A stretch of DNA of 64,000 nucleotides from Haliscomenobacter sp041740695 (GCF_041740695.1 NZ_JBGSLK010000015.1:22670-86669); one strand, 5' to 3'; positions 1 through 10,300 are shown, numbered from the stretch's first letter. Notes: a model not told the origin generated them from the letters alone. Numbers and translations: made by a program.

Positions 1-3000
1 CGCGTTTACCAGGGCAAAAGCGCCTACCGGACTGCAAATAAGGGAACTTTTTCATTACCTGCTACACTCGGCGGTGGCTCAAGCCGCATGCGAATTATTC
101 TGTCTTTGAACAATTGGGCTCAAGGGCCTTGTGATACTTCGATACAGGTAATTGAAACCGAGGACTATGACATCAATCTTCAATCTTCCCAAACTTGCGC
201 CACCAGTTCAAGAAACATTGCGCTCTCAAAACTAACGTCTACTTCGGTTACCCTCAAAGCCCAAGGGGTTACCTCATCTCGTTATCAGTGGGAGTTGCGG
301 GATGCTGGCACCAGCCAGTTGGTGATTGCTTCACCAGCACTTAGCATCGATAGTTTTCCCATTGCAGTATTGCAAGGTAATACCCGTTATCAAGCTCGCC
401 TGCGTATACAGTGCCAGAATGGAGTGTATAGCAATTGGTCCGACTACTTGTCTTTCACCACGCTTGATATTCCATGCCCTGCACCTGATGCCAGCACTTT
501 GACCGTCAGCCTGCTTGGATCTCGATCTGCACAAATGAATTGTGGCAAACAGCCCAATGCGGTGTATTACCAATTTCATTATCGCATCAAGGGAACTGAA
601 ACCTGGACCAACAGCACGCTGAGAAGCATAAATTACGACTACATCTCAAGCTTACAACCTGCAACAGTCTATGAATTTAAGGTAAAAGTGTATTGTAATA
701 CCAATTTGAGCACGGTCAGTGCTGATTCTAAAATTGCTCAATTCACAACTTTGGCAGGCTGTAATACTCCTGATTCCACTACATTAAGAGTTACTCAAAT
801 AACCCATCAAAGTGCAGTTTTACAATGCTTAGCATCTAGCTCAGGTGGATTTTTTGAATTTTCTTATCGGGTTCGTAGCACTGGAACCTGGATCTTCTTG
901 CCAAGAGTGAGCAATTCAAGCACCACGGTACAAGGCTTAAGACCAGAGACATTCTATGAGTTTAGAGTTCGAATTTTTTGCACTACCGACTTGTCATTGG
1001 TATCTGGATACAGCCCCATCAAATCCTTTAAAACCGAGGTGGAGCCCTGCATTGCTCCATTAGCCACCGAACTAACGCTGAGTTACCTGGATGTAGCCAG
1101 TTACCGCCTTACCAACAAGCGCAAGGGAATAGCTTATTACTGGCGCTGGCGGGTAAGCGGAACCAGTATCTGGGCAGATAGCCTCAAAACAGACTCCTCT
1201 AGTACCTTGTTGCGAGGACTCGTATTTCCACAGGCTTATGACTTTCAGGCACGCGTGCAATGTGCCGAGTCGCGCTGGAGCAATTGGAGTCCAGTTATCA
1301 AAATTCAAACCCCCGACTTACGGTGTTCTGCCCCTGATTCTACCCAATTGCTCATTACTTATCACGGGCCAGAAGACATTACGTATGAGTACAAAGGCAC
1401 TAAATTGCGCAATGTGCAGTGGCGTTATAAAGCGTTAAGGGATACGGGCTGGATAAACTTACCTGGCTCCGCGGGCAAACTCCCAATTTTGAATACCGAC
1501 TCACCCTATGAATTTAGTGCACGTGGGCTTTGTATTGCCACCAACGAACTTACGCCCTGGAGTCGATCCCGCTTGTTTGTAAAACCCTGTCCAGCCATCA
1601 ATGCCAATGACTTCAGTATCCAATACGAAGGGGAGGGGGCTGTACTTTTACAGGCTAAAATTGTGGCTGCAAAATACCTCTGGCGTTATCGAATCAAAGG
1701 CAATTTCAGTTGGAGTACGCCCGTCGAAGGAAATAGTGACTTGTTTTTGTTGAAAAACTTAAAAGCCGATACCCGCTACGAGTTTTCCTTGAGTGTACAA
1801 TGCGGAAATGGCGCAGCAACGGCCTGGGTAACTCAAGAATACAAACTGCCTTGTACGGCATTGGCCAGCGAAATCAGTGTATCCAGAATCACACCTTATG
1901 GCGTTACCTTGACCTATACCAATTTCAACTATTCACGGGTTGAATGGCGCTATCGTTTAAAAGGAGACTCGACCTGGACTCCTTACAACTTCACCAGCTA
2001 TTACCTGATCGGCTTGAATACCCTTTCGCCAGACAGAATGTACGAGGCCCAGATTAGAAAAATTTGTGTAGGTGAAAGCAGCTGGACAAATTGGTCGGGA
2101 AGTGTTTCTTTCAAAACACTGGCCTGTTCTATTCCCGATTCGATGCGCCTGGTACCCATTGTAATCAGTCCTTTTAAAGTACGGCTTTATGCAGAAAGCA
2201 GCATATACGGGTGGTATGTTCCTGAGTTCGATTGGCGTTACCGACAAGTAGGTGCAACTACCTGGAACTCCATCAACATCAAGGGAGAAAACGTCCTGAA
2301 TTTGTCAACTTTAATACCTGGTGCAGCTTATCAGGTTGAAGTGGATTTGGTTTGTAACGAAAGTGGCAGCACTCAGGTCAAGACACTTACCAATACCTTC
2401 AGCATGCCAGAAGAGTGCTTTGTACTCAAGCCAGAGGAGATCAAAATTGTAAAAGTAACCCATACATCAGCACGAGTTGAAGTAAAACTTCCTTTTATTA
2501 ACCCCTTCAAAGTACGTTATCGGAGTAAAGGGAGCGAAAACTACACCGTGAAAAGCTTTGCCGAGTATTGGAACGCGATGGACTTGGTTCAGTTGACACC
2601 GGGTACAAATTATGAAGTAGGTGTCCAGATTGATTGTGGAAAAGAAACTAAATGGTCAGCGCCTGTTTATTTCACAACCCCCAATTGTCAATTGCCCTAT
2701 GCAGGTGAAATCTCTTTGTTGAACACCGCCACGGATTCAATACAAGCCATGGTTGAGTTTTTTGAATACGATAAACCATTGAATAATCTACAATATAAAT
2801 GGCGCTATCGAATCAAAAATACCCCGGGATGGACTGCCGCTAAAGGCCAAAATGAGGTTCGGGTAGCACTGGGTAAACTCACGCCTGATCAGGACTATGA
2901 GGTGCAGCTTAGTGTGGGTTGTTTGGGGGAAGCGAGTGATAGTTTTTTATTGCATAAGTTCTTTCGCACTGTTTCGGACATTTGTGGCCAAAAACCGCAG

Positions 3001-5289
3001 TTGTCCTGGTTGCAGATCAAACAGGATTCAACCAATTACAGTGTTGAAGCCAGATGTAATTTGAAAGCTGGGTATGACCTTGAAATTCGTTTTCGCCCTA
3101 AACCAGCTAGCCCCCAGGCATGGGATGATGCTAAACCCCAAAAGATCATCTGCGGCAATAGTACCCTGTACTTTGGCTTTTACCTGGGCCCGGTTTACGA
3201 GGTACAGTTTCGAGTCCTTTGCCCCACTGGTAATGTCAGTGCATGGTCGGATGTGATTGTGTTGGAGAATAAACTTCCCGGAGATTGTGTAACGCCTACC
3301 ACGGAAAACATCCAAGTGCGCAACATTCAAAGCAAAGGCGCAACAGTCGTTGCACAAAATCTATCCCGGAAACGCTACAATTGGTACTTGTATAGCCCCG
3401 ATGACTTTTCCTCGCTGAATTTTTCAACCATTAATCAGGATTCACTGGTTTTGACCAACCTGAAGGCAGGACAAACCTACCAGCTTAGATTGGGTCTGGT
3501 CTGTACGCCATATGAGGTGCGCTGGACTGAGTTTGTTACCTTTAATACCCTTCCGGACACGGCTGCGAATCCTTGCAAGGGCATTTCTCCCGATGACCTG
3601 ACCATTACCCAGCTTGGATTTCAGGAGGTAGAACTGAGCCTTAAAAGTATTCAGCCTCAGGAAAACATCCAATGGCGCTACCGCAAAGCTGACGCAAACG
3701 ATTTTTGGCGGACTTTAAGCACTCAAGGTCTTTCGAAGCAGATCATTTACCAACTGGAATTGGGCGTCAATTATGAGTTTCAGGTACGCAAATTGTGTAA
3801 GGACTTGAATGCCTGGTCAGCCTGGTCGGAAAGCAAAATATTTGCCCCCCAAAACTGTGCTTTACCCATTCCTGAACAGGTATTTATTAGTTTGGATTTT
3901 TATCGATTTCCTGAGCTGAGTGTCGCTTTTTATGCCAACACGGGGAATTTCAAATATAACTACCATTTTTACCAGCGCTTGAAAGGTAGTTCCAGTTGGC
4001 AGGATAGCATCAAAACAGAAAAGAATTCCGTTAGCTTTCAAAAGTTGATCCCGGATTCTACTTATGAAATACAGATCAAAGTATTTTGTGGCGAGCGCTT
4101 TGCCACCTACACCCGTACCATAACCGTGCCCTCTGAATGCTTCCAGATTGAGGCGACATCAATCGGTTTTGAAGACCCGACCCATGAATCAATCAATGTC
4201 TTTGTAAGCACTGTCAATACTCGGCTTTGTGAGTATCGTTATCGGATAAAAGGTACCGATGCCTACCTTTACGCGGACATGCTTGGGTTTAATGGGCATA
4301 CCACTCTTGAAAATCTGTTACCTGGAACAACTTATGAACTGAGTGCACGCATTAAGTGTGCGGACCCTAGCCGCCAAACTGACTGGTCCGAAACGGTTGA
4401 GTTTAAAACCAAGTCTTGTCTGATCCCGCTTTATGGCGATTTGGCCGTCTTGAAATACTATGGCGTGGACTCGGTTTTGCTGCAAACCGATTTTGGTGCA
4501 GTTAATTACGAACCCAATCTGGACTATTTCTGGGAATACAAATCGGATCAGGATTCACGCTGGAGTAAGGTATATTTTCGGGGAACCAATTTTTTTGTGC
4601 TGAAAAATCTACTCAAAGGGGCTACTTACCAGGTTAGGGTAAACATCAAATGCCCAGGCGAGCAGGGAGATAGCTTGTTGCTGGAGACCAAATTGACCAT
4701 TGACTCCAGCCAATGTACCCTTCCTCCTGATCCAGGTATTGTCTGGATGCGCGCAGATGAGTTTTCGAATTGGATTTTGGGTGTTAAACTCCCTGAGTTT
4801 TACAAATATCAAATAAGAAGGCAGGGCCAATCAGACTGGATTGGTGGTACTCCCGTCCCTGCTAATAATGCCATTCTTTTTGGTAATAGTTCTGCGCCTG
4901 AGGTAATCTGGTTCCGGGTCATTTGCCCCAATGGCAATGTCAGCCCCTGGTCAGACAGCATTATTACCAGACCCACTCAGCCGCTAGTAAACAATGGGGC
5001 AGCTGAGATGCTCCTCCAACCGTCATCTAAAGCCGGGGCAAAGGCTACTTTGCGCATCAGCCCCAACCCAAGCACCGGGCAGTTAAAAGTGCAATTGCTA
5101 CAACTAGAAACAAGGACTTCCGATCTGATTGAAGTTTTTAACCTCTCTGGTCAAAAGGTGTATAGCCAAAAGCTGGAAGGGGCGGAGACTTCCCTGGATT
5201 TGTCGAACCAGGCCAGCGGTCTGTACTTCGTCCGAGTGCTGGCAGGCAATCAAAGTTTTACCGAACGGATTTTGTTGCAAAAACCATAA
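1..5289 (+). CDS. Giant fibronectin-III-like repeat protein with T9SS sorting domain (5' end outside window)
   Basis: The reading frame is open from base 1, so the gene starts upstream; the first in-frame ATG (88) is internal. The first ~60 residues look like the end of a GEVEDY-type domain (IETEDYDINL), matching the N-terminal domain of the next gene. Then come about 17 modules of ~90-100 residues, each starting near a Cys (CPAP, CNTP, CSIP, CALP and so on) with a W-R-YR-KG core, an L-x-P-x-YE strand and a second Cys, which fits fibronectin type III folds with one disulfide each. The C-terminus has a T9SS type A sorting domain (ISPNPSTGQL, FNLSGQKV, ASGLYFVRV). It is probably exported by T9SS and anchored or released at the surface; an adhesive or matrix role is inferred. 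A paralog follows after a hairpin. Family assignment is secure, function is not. Confidence 0.9.
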   Translation, partial: RVYQGKSAYRTANKGTFSLPATLGGGSSRMRIILSLNNWAQGPCDTSIQVIETEDYDINLQSSQTCATSSRNIALSKLTSTSVTLKAQGVTSSRYQWELRDAGTSQLVIASPALSIDSFPIAVLQGNTRYQARLRIQCQNGVYSNWSDYLSFTTLDIPCPAPDASTLTVSLLGSRSAQMNCGKQPNAVYYQFHYRIKGTETWTNSTLRSINYDYISSLQPATVYEFKVKVYCNTNLSTVSADSKIAQFTTLAGCNTPDSTTLRVTQITHQSAVLQCLASSSGGFFEFSYRVRSTGTWIFLPRVSNSSTTVQGLRPETFYEFRVRIFCTTDLSLVSGYSPIKSFKTEVEPCIAPLATELTLSYLDVASYRLTNKRKGIAYYWRWRVSGTSIWADSLKTDSSSTLLRGLVFPQAYDFQARVQCAESRWSNWSPVIKIQTPDLRCSAPDSTQLLITYHGPEDITYEYKGTKLRNVQWRYKALRDTGWINLPGSAGKLPILNTDSPYEFSARGLCIATNELTPWSRSRLFVKPCPAINANDFSIQYEGEGAVLLQAKIVAAKYLWRYRIKGNFSWSTPVEGNSDLFLLKNLKADTRYEFSLSVQCGNGAATAWVTQEYKLPCTALASEISVSRITPYGVTLTYTNFNYSRVEWRYRLKGDSTWTPYNFTSYYLIGLNTLSPDRMYEAQIRKICVGESSWTNWSGSVSFKTLACSIPDSMRLVPIVISPFKVRLYAESSIYGWYVPEFDWRYRQVGATTWNSINIKGENVLNLSTLIPGAAYQVEVDLVCNESGSTQVKTLTNTFSMPEECFVLKPEEIKIVKVTHTSARVEVKLPFINPFKVRYRSKGSENYTVKSFAEYWNAMDLVQLTPGTNYEVGVQIDCGKETKWSAPVYFTTPNCQLPYAGEISLLNTATDSIQAMVEFFEYDKPLNNLQYKWRYRIKNTPGWTAAKGQNEVRVALGKLTPDQDYEVQLSVGCLGEASDSFLLHKFFRTVSDICGQKPQLSWLQIKQDSTNYSVEARCNLKAGYDLEIRFRPKPASPQAWDDAKPQKIICGNSTLYFGFYLGPVYEVQFRVLCPTGNVSAWSDVIVLENKLPGDCVTPTTENIQVRNIQSKGATVVAQNLSRKRYNWYLYSPDDFSSLNFSTINQDSLVLTNLKAGQTYQLRLGLVCTPYEVRWTEFVTFNTLPDTAANPCKGISPDDLTITQLGFQEVELSLKSIQPQENIQWRYRKADANDFWRTLSTQGLSKQIIYQLELGVNYEFQVRKLCKDLNAWSAWSESKIFAPQNCALPIPEQVFISLDFYRFPELSVAFYANTGNFKYNYHFYQRLKGSSSWQDSIKTEKNSVSFQKLIPDSTYEIQIKVFCGERFATYTRTITVPSECFQIEATSIGFEDPTHESINVFVSTVNTRLCEYRYRIKGTDAYLYADMLGFNGHTTLENLLPGTTYELSARIKCADPSRQTDWSETVEFKTKSCLIPLYGDLAVLKYYGVDSVLLQTDFGAVNYEPNLDYFWEYKSDQDSRWSKVYFRGTNFFVLKNLLKGATYQVRVNIKCPGEQGDSLLLETKLTIDSSQCTLPPDPGIVWMRADEFSNWILGVKLPEFYKYQIRRQGQSDWIGGTPVPANNAILFGNSSAPEVIWFRVICPNGNVSPWSDSIITRPTQPLVNNGAAEMLLQPSSKAGAKATLRISPNPSTGQLKVQLLQLETRTSDLIEVFNLSGQKVYSQKLEGAETSLDLSNQASGLYFVRVLAGNQSFTERILLQKP

Positions 5290-5298
5290 TCAAGTAAC

Positions 5299-5330
5299 GG
5301 TGTGTGGGCAGTCCTATTTGCCCACACACC
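5299..5330. terminator. 12-bp hairpin between the two giant paralogs
   Basis: Perfect 12-bp inverted repeat (GGTGTGTGGGCA at 5299-5310, complement at 5319-5330) with an 8-nt loop, 10 bp after the first stop codon and 15 bp before the next start. There is no T run. It could end or attenuate transcription between the paralogs. Confidence 0.5.
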
Positions 5331-5345
5331 AAACCCCTTCGTTTT

Positions 5346-8300
5346 ATGAAATCATTATGCTGGTTTTTATTGGTATTGCTGCTCCCTGCTTTTTTGCAGG
5401 CTCAATTTAGTGATGCCCTCTTAGGCAAAAAACCAATCCGCAATTCGATTTGGTTGCAAAAAGTGAGCATTGGCAACTGGAACTTCACCTCCGGGGTCAA
5501 CGACGGGTATTATTTGGTTGAAGATTCAAAATTGACCTTAAGGCCAGACAGCACTTATGCCTTGCAACTGGAATTGGGCGGATACCCTCGGGTGCAGGAT
5601 ACTGCCTACTTGCGGGTATGGATTGACCTCAACCGGGACAAGGATTTTGAGGATGCTGGAGAACAGGTTTGGGAAGGAAAAACGCTGAATCGCGCAATCG
5701 CCAGAGGGGCGTTCAAATTGCCCGCAGTCGAATCTGGAAACTATGTACTGCGTGTTCTGGCCTCCAAAAAAGCCTATGGCCCACCAACTGGCGAGCAGGC
5801 CATGGTGATTGAAATGGAGGACTACCATTTTAGAGCTGAGCCTTTTTCCCCATGTCAGTTCGATCAGGATGAGTATGTTCAAATCCTCAAAACTGATTAC
5901 ACCTCCGCAACGATAGTCCTTAAAAACAATGACCAAATTCGTTATGATTTACTCCTGACGATTAGGGATTTTTTCGAACCAAGCGATTTTCGCAGAAGCT
6001 ATCAAAACGTTTCAACGGACACATTAAGAATTGAAGGTTTAAAGGAACGAACTGACTATGAGCTTTTTGCTACCCTTACCTGCCCCAATGGCGATACTAT
6101 TCAGTTGGGTCCACAAAAGTTAAGGGCAATGTTTTCAATTGCTTCAAACTGTGATACAAAAAAGGGTAAAAGGATTTGGTTTAATCAGTTAGGACCAACA
6201 TTAATGTCTGCTTTTGTGGCTGAAAATGATAGCACCCGGCTACAAGGTAGATATCGCAAGAAAGGAGACGATCAATGGCTTCCCAAAATAAACGAAGGGT
6301 TTAATCAAGTTTGGTTTGAGCGATTGGAACCCGGCCAGGAATATGAATTTCAGGTCAGAATACTTTGTCCTGAGAGTAAGGACTGGGGCGATTGGTCTGC
6401 AGGAGCGGTGTATTTGATTGAAAGTTGCCGTCCACCTACTTCATATTCCATTGCGATGGAATACGAAGTCATTAAACATCCGAATATTCAAGTTCGTCTG
6501 GCGATTACAGGAGGCATGATAAATTATGCGACTTACCAATGGTCACACCGCAAGTTGGGTGACGATACTTGGATGGATTCCCCCGCTCCTCATACTTATT
6601 TTAGAACTTTCGAAGGGCTTGAAGTGGGAAGCAGCTACGAAATCCAGTCCATAGTAGCCTGCCCTAATGGGAACTCAATCACGGTCTTAGACACAGTTAC
6701 CATTCCTAAGTTTTGTGATGTGATTGGCCCCAAAGATCTTTTTTTGTTGGGCTTAGCTGATACGCATGCCAGAATCTGGATGAGAACGGGGCGAAAAAAA
6801 GTAGGTTACGAATTTCGAATCAGGCCTAAAGGTGACTCCGCTTATACCTATATCAAGTACAAGGAAGCACTGGTCACTGTACTCAATGACGTATTAACCC
6901 TGCGTAATTTGCAAGCCAATACGACGTATGAGCTTTCTACACGACTGATCTGTGGTCAGGATAGTGTGGGCTCAACCGATTGGTCGGCTCCCTATTATTT
7001 CACCACGTATTCCTGTAACCTCCCTAAAGAAGGTGAAATAGCCCTGGTCGAGATGAATGCGAATCAGCCAGTCATCCTATCCGCAGATTTCATCAACCAT
7101 CTTGGAGGTATAAATTATGACTACCATTGGAAGATAAAAGCAGTAAATGAAACCCTATGGAAACCGAGTTTAATCAAAGGCACTAATCGGGTATCACTGA
7201 ACAATCTGGTGCTAAATCAGGCTTACGAAGTACAAGTGGTGGTCAAATGCCCACTTGCACCTCAAGATTCCTTGCGGTTTACGACCAAGTTTGTATATGC
7301 AATAGGCCAATGTAATCAAAAGCCCGATCTTGCTTACCTCAGTTACACTTTACGCAAAGATTCAACACTAATAGCCTCATTCAAATTGCCAGTCAATTAT
7401 AAAGTACAAATCCGAACCCGCCGATTCCATCAAGAATTTACTTATTCCACACCCACTACCGATCTCGCTACTTATTACCTCTCAACGCTGGGACAAACCA
7501 TTGCCCTGCAATTTCGCCTCATCTGCCCCAATGGCAACATCAGTCCCTGGTCGGATACAATTTGGGTCGACCCCTTAAAACCTTTTGGGGAGGAAGAACT
7601 TCAAGGAGCGTATGGGGAAGGAAAAAACTTAGCGCAAATTGTCTCCGCTGAAGACGTTTACCACATTGCCGCTTATTCCAGCCTGGATACCTGCACGCCC
7701 CCCAACATCCTCAACATCAAAGTGAATCAGGATCGTTGGTACAATGCTCAATTGAGTTACCAGGGAATCGACAACAAGTCACTGCAATGGCGCTACCGCA
7801 AAAAGGGAGCAACTACCTGGAAAAATCCATTTATCACCACTAATCCCTTTACCAATATTGAGTTTGAATCGGGTGGAGGCGAATATGAAATCCAGGTAAG
7901 GCAGAATTGCCCGAACTTAGGTGTGTGGAGCGAGTGGTCGGAATCTTTATTTATTGAGTTTGCTGCTTGCGTTTTTCCTGATGCGAAAGACATCCGCTTT
8001 GATACTTCTTTTTCGGCATTTCCAAGTTTAAGAATTTCCATTCTGCTGCTCCAACGCGCCGACCCATTCAGCTTCAAATGGTATTATCGGGAACTTGGGC
8101 AAACTACCTGGGTTGATACCATTCGGAGTACCACCGGTGCCATCATGATTCAGAACCTTAGCCCCGGCAAGGTATATGAAGTAAGGGTAGACGTGCGTTG
8201 TGGAAACGATTTTGTTTCCTATTTCAAGCGAATTGAGGTGCCTCCATCTTGCCTCGTAATTTCTAAAATCAACATCAGAGAAGTCCATGACTCCTCCGTT

Positions 8301-9416
8301 TTTGTCGAACTAAGACTGGGGCAAATAAGAATGATTGAGTACCGCTACCGAATCGTGGGGCAGCCCAATTATTCCTTCACAAAACTTCGAACTGGAACCT
8401 ACCTCAAGGGACTAATCCCCGGCACAACTTATGAAATAAGCGCAAGAGTAGTCTGTGAAGACACCCTCTTGGTTTGGTCGCCATCGCTGTTTTTTACGAC
8501 CAAAAATTGCAAACTACCTTTGGCTGGAGACATCAGTTTGCTGCAATTCAATACCCAGGACGCGGCCACTTTTAGTGCTGATTACCTCAATTTCAACTTC
8601 CCGGCACAACACAATTACACTTGGCGTTACAAACCTTCGGATCAAAACTTGTGGACCACTCCTGCCAACGGAAAACAACAACAATTTACCTTGAGCAATT
8701 TATTGCGTGGGCAGAAATACGATTTGAGCGTAGTCATCGCTTGCCCCAATTACCCACAAGATTCGCTCAGGCTGGAGACTTCCTTCAATGCGCAACTTAG
8801 TCCTTGTACTGAACAACCCGATACCGCATCCGTCCAAATCACCTTTCAAGAAAGTACCCTGAATCCGGTGATTGAGTTTAAATCACCGAAAGGGTATCGA
8901 TACCAAATGCGTACAAAGCCGGAAAATGGTTATTTCGTGCAGTATTTTTCGGATGCTTTTGAAGATACGTATTTGACCGCTTTTTCCCTGCACCCCGGGA
9001 TGAACGATTTTCAATTCCGCTTGATTTGCCCCAATGGCAACAAAAGCCCCTGGTCAGCAGTGATCAAGCTGTACAACCGGAAAAATCCAGGAACAATCAA
9101 AGCACCCAAAATCCACAGCGGACTGGTGGATCGGCTGACGGATGCTCCTCAATCAGGGACGATTCGGGTGATTCCCAATCCCAGCCCAGGAAAAATAGAC
9201 ATTGTATTTCCAGAATTGACTACTCCACTTACTGGGGCCATGTTGGAAGTATTCAACACCTCCGGTCAGCGAGTATTGACCCTTAAAACCTCCATTGTGC
9301 CTGCACAAACTCTGCCGCTCGATTTGAGTAGACAAACACCAGGTTTGTACATCCTACGCATTCAAGCAGGTCAAAAAGTATACACCGAGCGCATCATGAT
9401 TGGCGCCAATCGTTGA
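5346..9416 (+). CDS. Giant GEVEDY/fibronectin-III-like repeat protein with T9SS sorting domain
   Basis: About 1,356 residues. The start at 5346 gives a signal peptide (MKSLCWFLLVLLLPAFLQAQ); the frame continues upstream but has no sensible N-terminus there. Residues ~30-155 form a GEVEDY-type domain (LRVWIDLNRDKDFED, EMEDYHF). About 11 Cys-started fibronectin-III-like modules follow, with a non-modular linker around 7573-7690, and then a T9SS type A sorting domain (VIPNPSPGKIDI, FNTSGQRV, TPGLYILRI). The modules follow the same f-a-b-c-d order as in the upstream paralog, and each d module ends in ICPNGN-SPWS. It is probably a secreted surface protein of adhesin type (inference). The tandem pair likely arose by duplication. 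Confidence 0.92.
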   Translation: MKSLCWFLLVLLLPAFLQAQFSDALLGKKPIRNSIWLQKVSIGNWNFTSGVNDGYYLVEDSKLTLRPDSTYALQLELGGYPRVQDTAYLRVWIDLNRDKDFEDAGEQVWEGKTLNRAIARGAFKLPAVESGNYVLRVLASKKAYGPPTGEQAMVIEMEDYHFRAEPFSPCQFDQDEYVQILKTDYTSATIVLKNNDQIRYDLLLTIRDFFEPSDFRRSYQNVSTDTLRIEGLKERTDYELFATLTCPNGDTIQLGPQKLRAMFSIASNCDTKKGKRIWFNQLGPTLMSAFVAENDSTRLQGRYRKKGDDQWLPKINEGFNQVWFERLEPGQEYEFQVRILCPESKDWGDWSAGAVYLIESCRPPTSYSIAMEYEVIKHPNIQVRLAITGGMINYATYQWSHRKLGDDTWMDSPAPHTYFRTFEGLEVGSSYEIQSIVACPNGNSITVLDTVTIPKFCDVIGPKDLFLLGLADTHARIWMRTGRKKVGYEFRIRPKGDSAYTYIKYKEALVTVLNDVLTLRNLQANTTYELSTRLICGQDSVGSTDWSAPYYFTTYSCNLPKEGEIALVEMNANQPVILSADFINHLGGINYDYHWKIKAVNETLWKPSLIKGTNRVSLNNLVLNQAYEVQVVVKCPLAPQDSLRFTTKFVYAIGQCNQKPDLAYLSYTLRKDSTLIASFKLPVNYKVQIRTRRFHQEFTYSTPTTDLATYYLSTLGQTIALQFRLICPNGNISPWSDTIWVDPLKPFGEEELQGAYGEGKNLAQIVSAEDVYHIAAYSSLDTCTPPNILNIKVNQDRWYNAQLSYQGIDNKSLQWRYRKKGATTWKNPFITTNPFTNIEFESGGGEYEIQVRQNCPNLGVWSEWSESLFIEFAACVFPDAKDIRFDTSFSAFPSLRISILLLQRADPFSFKWYYRELGQTTWVDTIRSTTGAIMIQNLSPGKVYEVRVDVRCGNDFVSYFKRIEVPPSCLVISKINIREVHDSSVFVELRLGQIRMIEYRYRIVGQPNYSFTKLRTGTYLKGLIPGTTYEISARVVCEDTLLVWSPSLFFTTKNCKLPLAGDISLLQFNTQDAATFSADYLNFNFPAQHNYTWRYKPSDQNLWTTPANGKQQQFTLSNLLRGQKYDLSVVIACPNYPQDSLRLETSFNAQLSPCTEQPDTASVQITFQESTLNPVIEFKSPKGYRYQMRTKPENGYFVQYFSDAFEDTYLTAFSLHPGMNDFQFRLICPNGNKSPWSAVIKLYNRKNPGTIKAPKIHSGLVDRLTDAPQSGTIRVIPNPSPGKIDIVFPELTTPLTGAMLEVFNTSGQRVLTLKTSIVPAQTLPLDLSRQTPGLYILRIQAGQKVYTERIMIGANR

Positions 9417-9436
9417 TGTTGCCTCCAATCAAAACC

Positions 9437-9471
9437 GCACTCCCCGAAAGTTTGGAACTTTCGGGGAGTGC
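9437..9471. terminator. Bidirectional terminator hairpin, 16-bp perfect stem
   Basis: GCACTCCCCGAAAGTT (9437-9452), 3-nt loop, exact complement at 9456-9471. It sits between convergent genes (stops at 9416 and 9515), so it can end transcription from both sides. No strong T tract follows. Confidence 0.7.
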
Positions 9472-9514
9472 TTAGCAAAGACCACATGCTTCGCAGTTAG
9501 GCGACTTTCTACCT

Positions 9515-10210
9515 TCAATCTCCCGCCAAAAAAGTCGATATTTTCCAATTCCCTTTTTTGTCCTTGAATAAAAAAAGTCGATAATTTACTGGGCTGTATA
9601 CGTATTTCCAAAATACCCAACCTTTCTTTTTGTGGTCTATTGTCTCAATCTGGTACCATTCTGGATCGCCAAAAGTATTGGTTCCCTGAGTTTTTCGAAG
9701 AACCTGCTCTCCTTCGACAAACCAAACGACATCATGCGTGAGTTGTCCAACGACTTTGGCACTTAACTCAGGCTTTTCCCGCAGGTTCACATTTTTCCCC
9801 GTAATCACTCCAACTTTAAAATATTCATCACCATTTTCAAGGTCGATATTGCACAGATATGGAAAAACTACAGTGTAACGGTCTTCGGGATGGATATTGA
9901 AAGCCCCACCCAACTCCAATACTCGCCCGAGGTAGTGCCAAAGCGAAACAGTATCTTTTTCCCAATCCCAAATGTTAATGAACTCTGCTGGATTGTCTTC
10001 TCCGTCAAAACTGTTCATCACCTTTTCATCTAAAACCGACAAAACATAAGCCTTGTCTTTCTTCTGCACTGCCACCTTCAATTGATTGACAAAAGTGGCC
10101 AGGGATTTGTCTTTACCGAGGTCATTGGGAGGGGGGAATTTGCTGGGCTGGGCACTTCCAAAATGGATTGCGGCTATTAAAATGGAAAAAACGATGGTTA
10201 TTTTTTTCAT
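9515..10210 (-). CDS. Exported SH3b-domain protein
   Basis: A 231-residue protein with a signal peptide (MKKITIVFSILIAAIHFGSAQ). Residues ~135-170 show a bacterial SH3 (SH3b) pattern: GVITGKNVNLREKPELSAKV followed by a V-x-WFVEG strand. The N-terminal ~120 residues resemble no family I can name; they hold VLSVLDEKVMNSFDGEDN, a pattern common in small exported Bacteroidota proteins preceding SH3b. The domain usually binds cell-wall peptides or other ligands in the periplasm; the role here is unknown. It is a lone gene, convergent with the giant paralog and divergent from ileS, with a 29-bp perfect palindrome in its upstream region. Confidence 0.8.
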   Translation of the reverse strand: MKKITIVFSILIAAIHFGSAQPSKFPPPNDLGKDKSLATFVNQLKVAVQKKDKAYVLSVLDEKVMNSFDGEDNPAEFINIWDWEKDTVSLWHYLGRVLELGGAFNIHPEDRYTVVFPYLCNIDLENGDEYFKVGVITGKNVNLREKPELSAKVVGQLTHDVVWFVEGEQVLRKTQGTNTFGDPEWYQIETIDHKKKGWVFWKYVYSPVNYRLFLFKDKKGNWKISTFLAGD

Positions 10211-10236
10211 TGAAGTAGAGATTAATAATCGTTCCT

Positions 10237-10300
10237 AAATCACACATTTGGTTCGGAAAATGTGAAAAAAATCACATTTTCCGAACCAAATGTGTGATTT
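10237..10300. repeat. 29-bp perfect inverted repeat with A6 loop
   Basis: Left arm 10237-10265 (begins AAATCACACATTTGG), loop AAAAAA, right arm 10272-10300 exactly complementary. It lies between the divergent starts of the SH3b gene (10210) and ileS (10440), so it is not a terminator for converging genes. It could be an operator, a cruciform or a small dispersed element. Confidence 0.85.
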
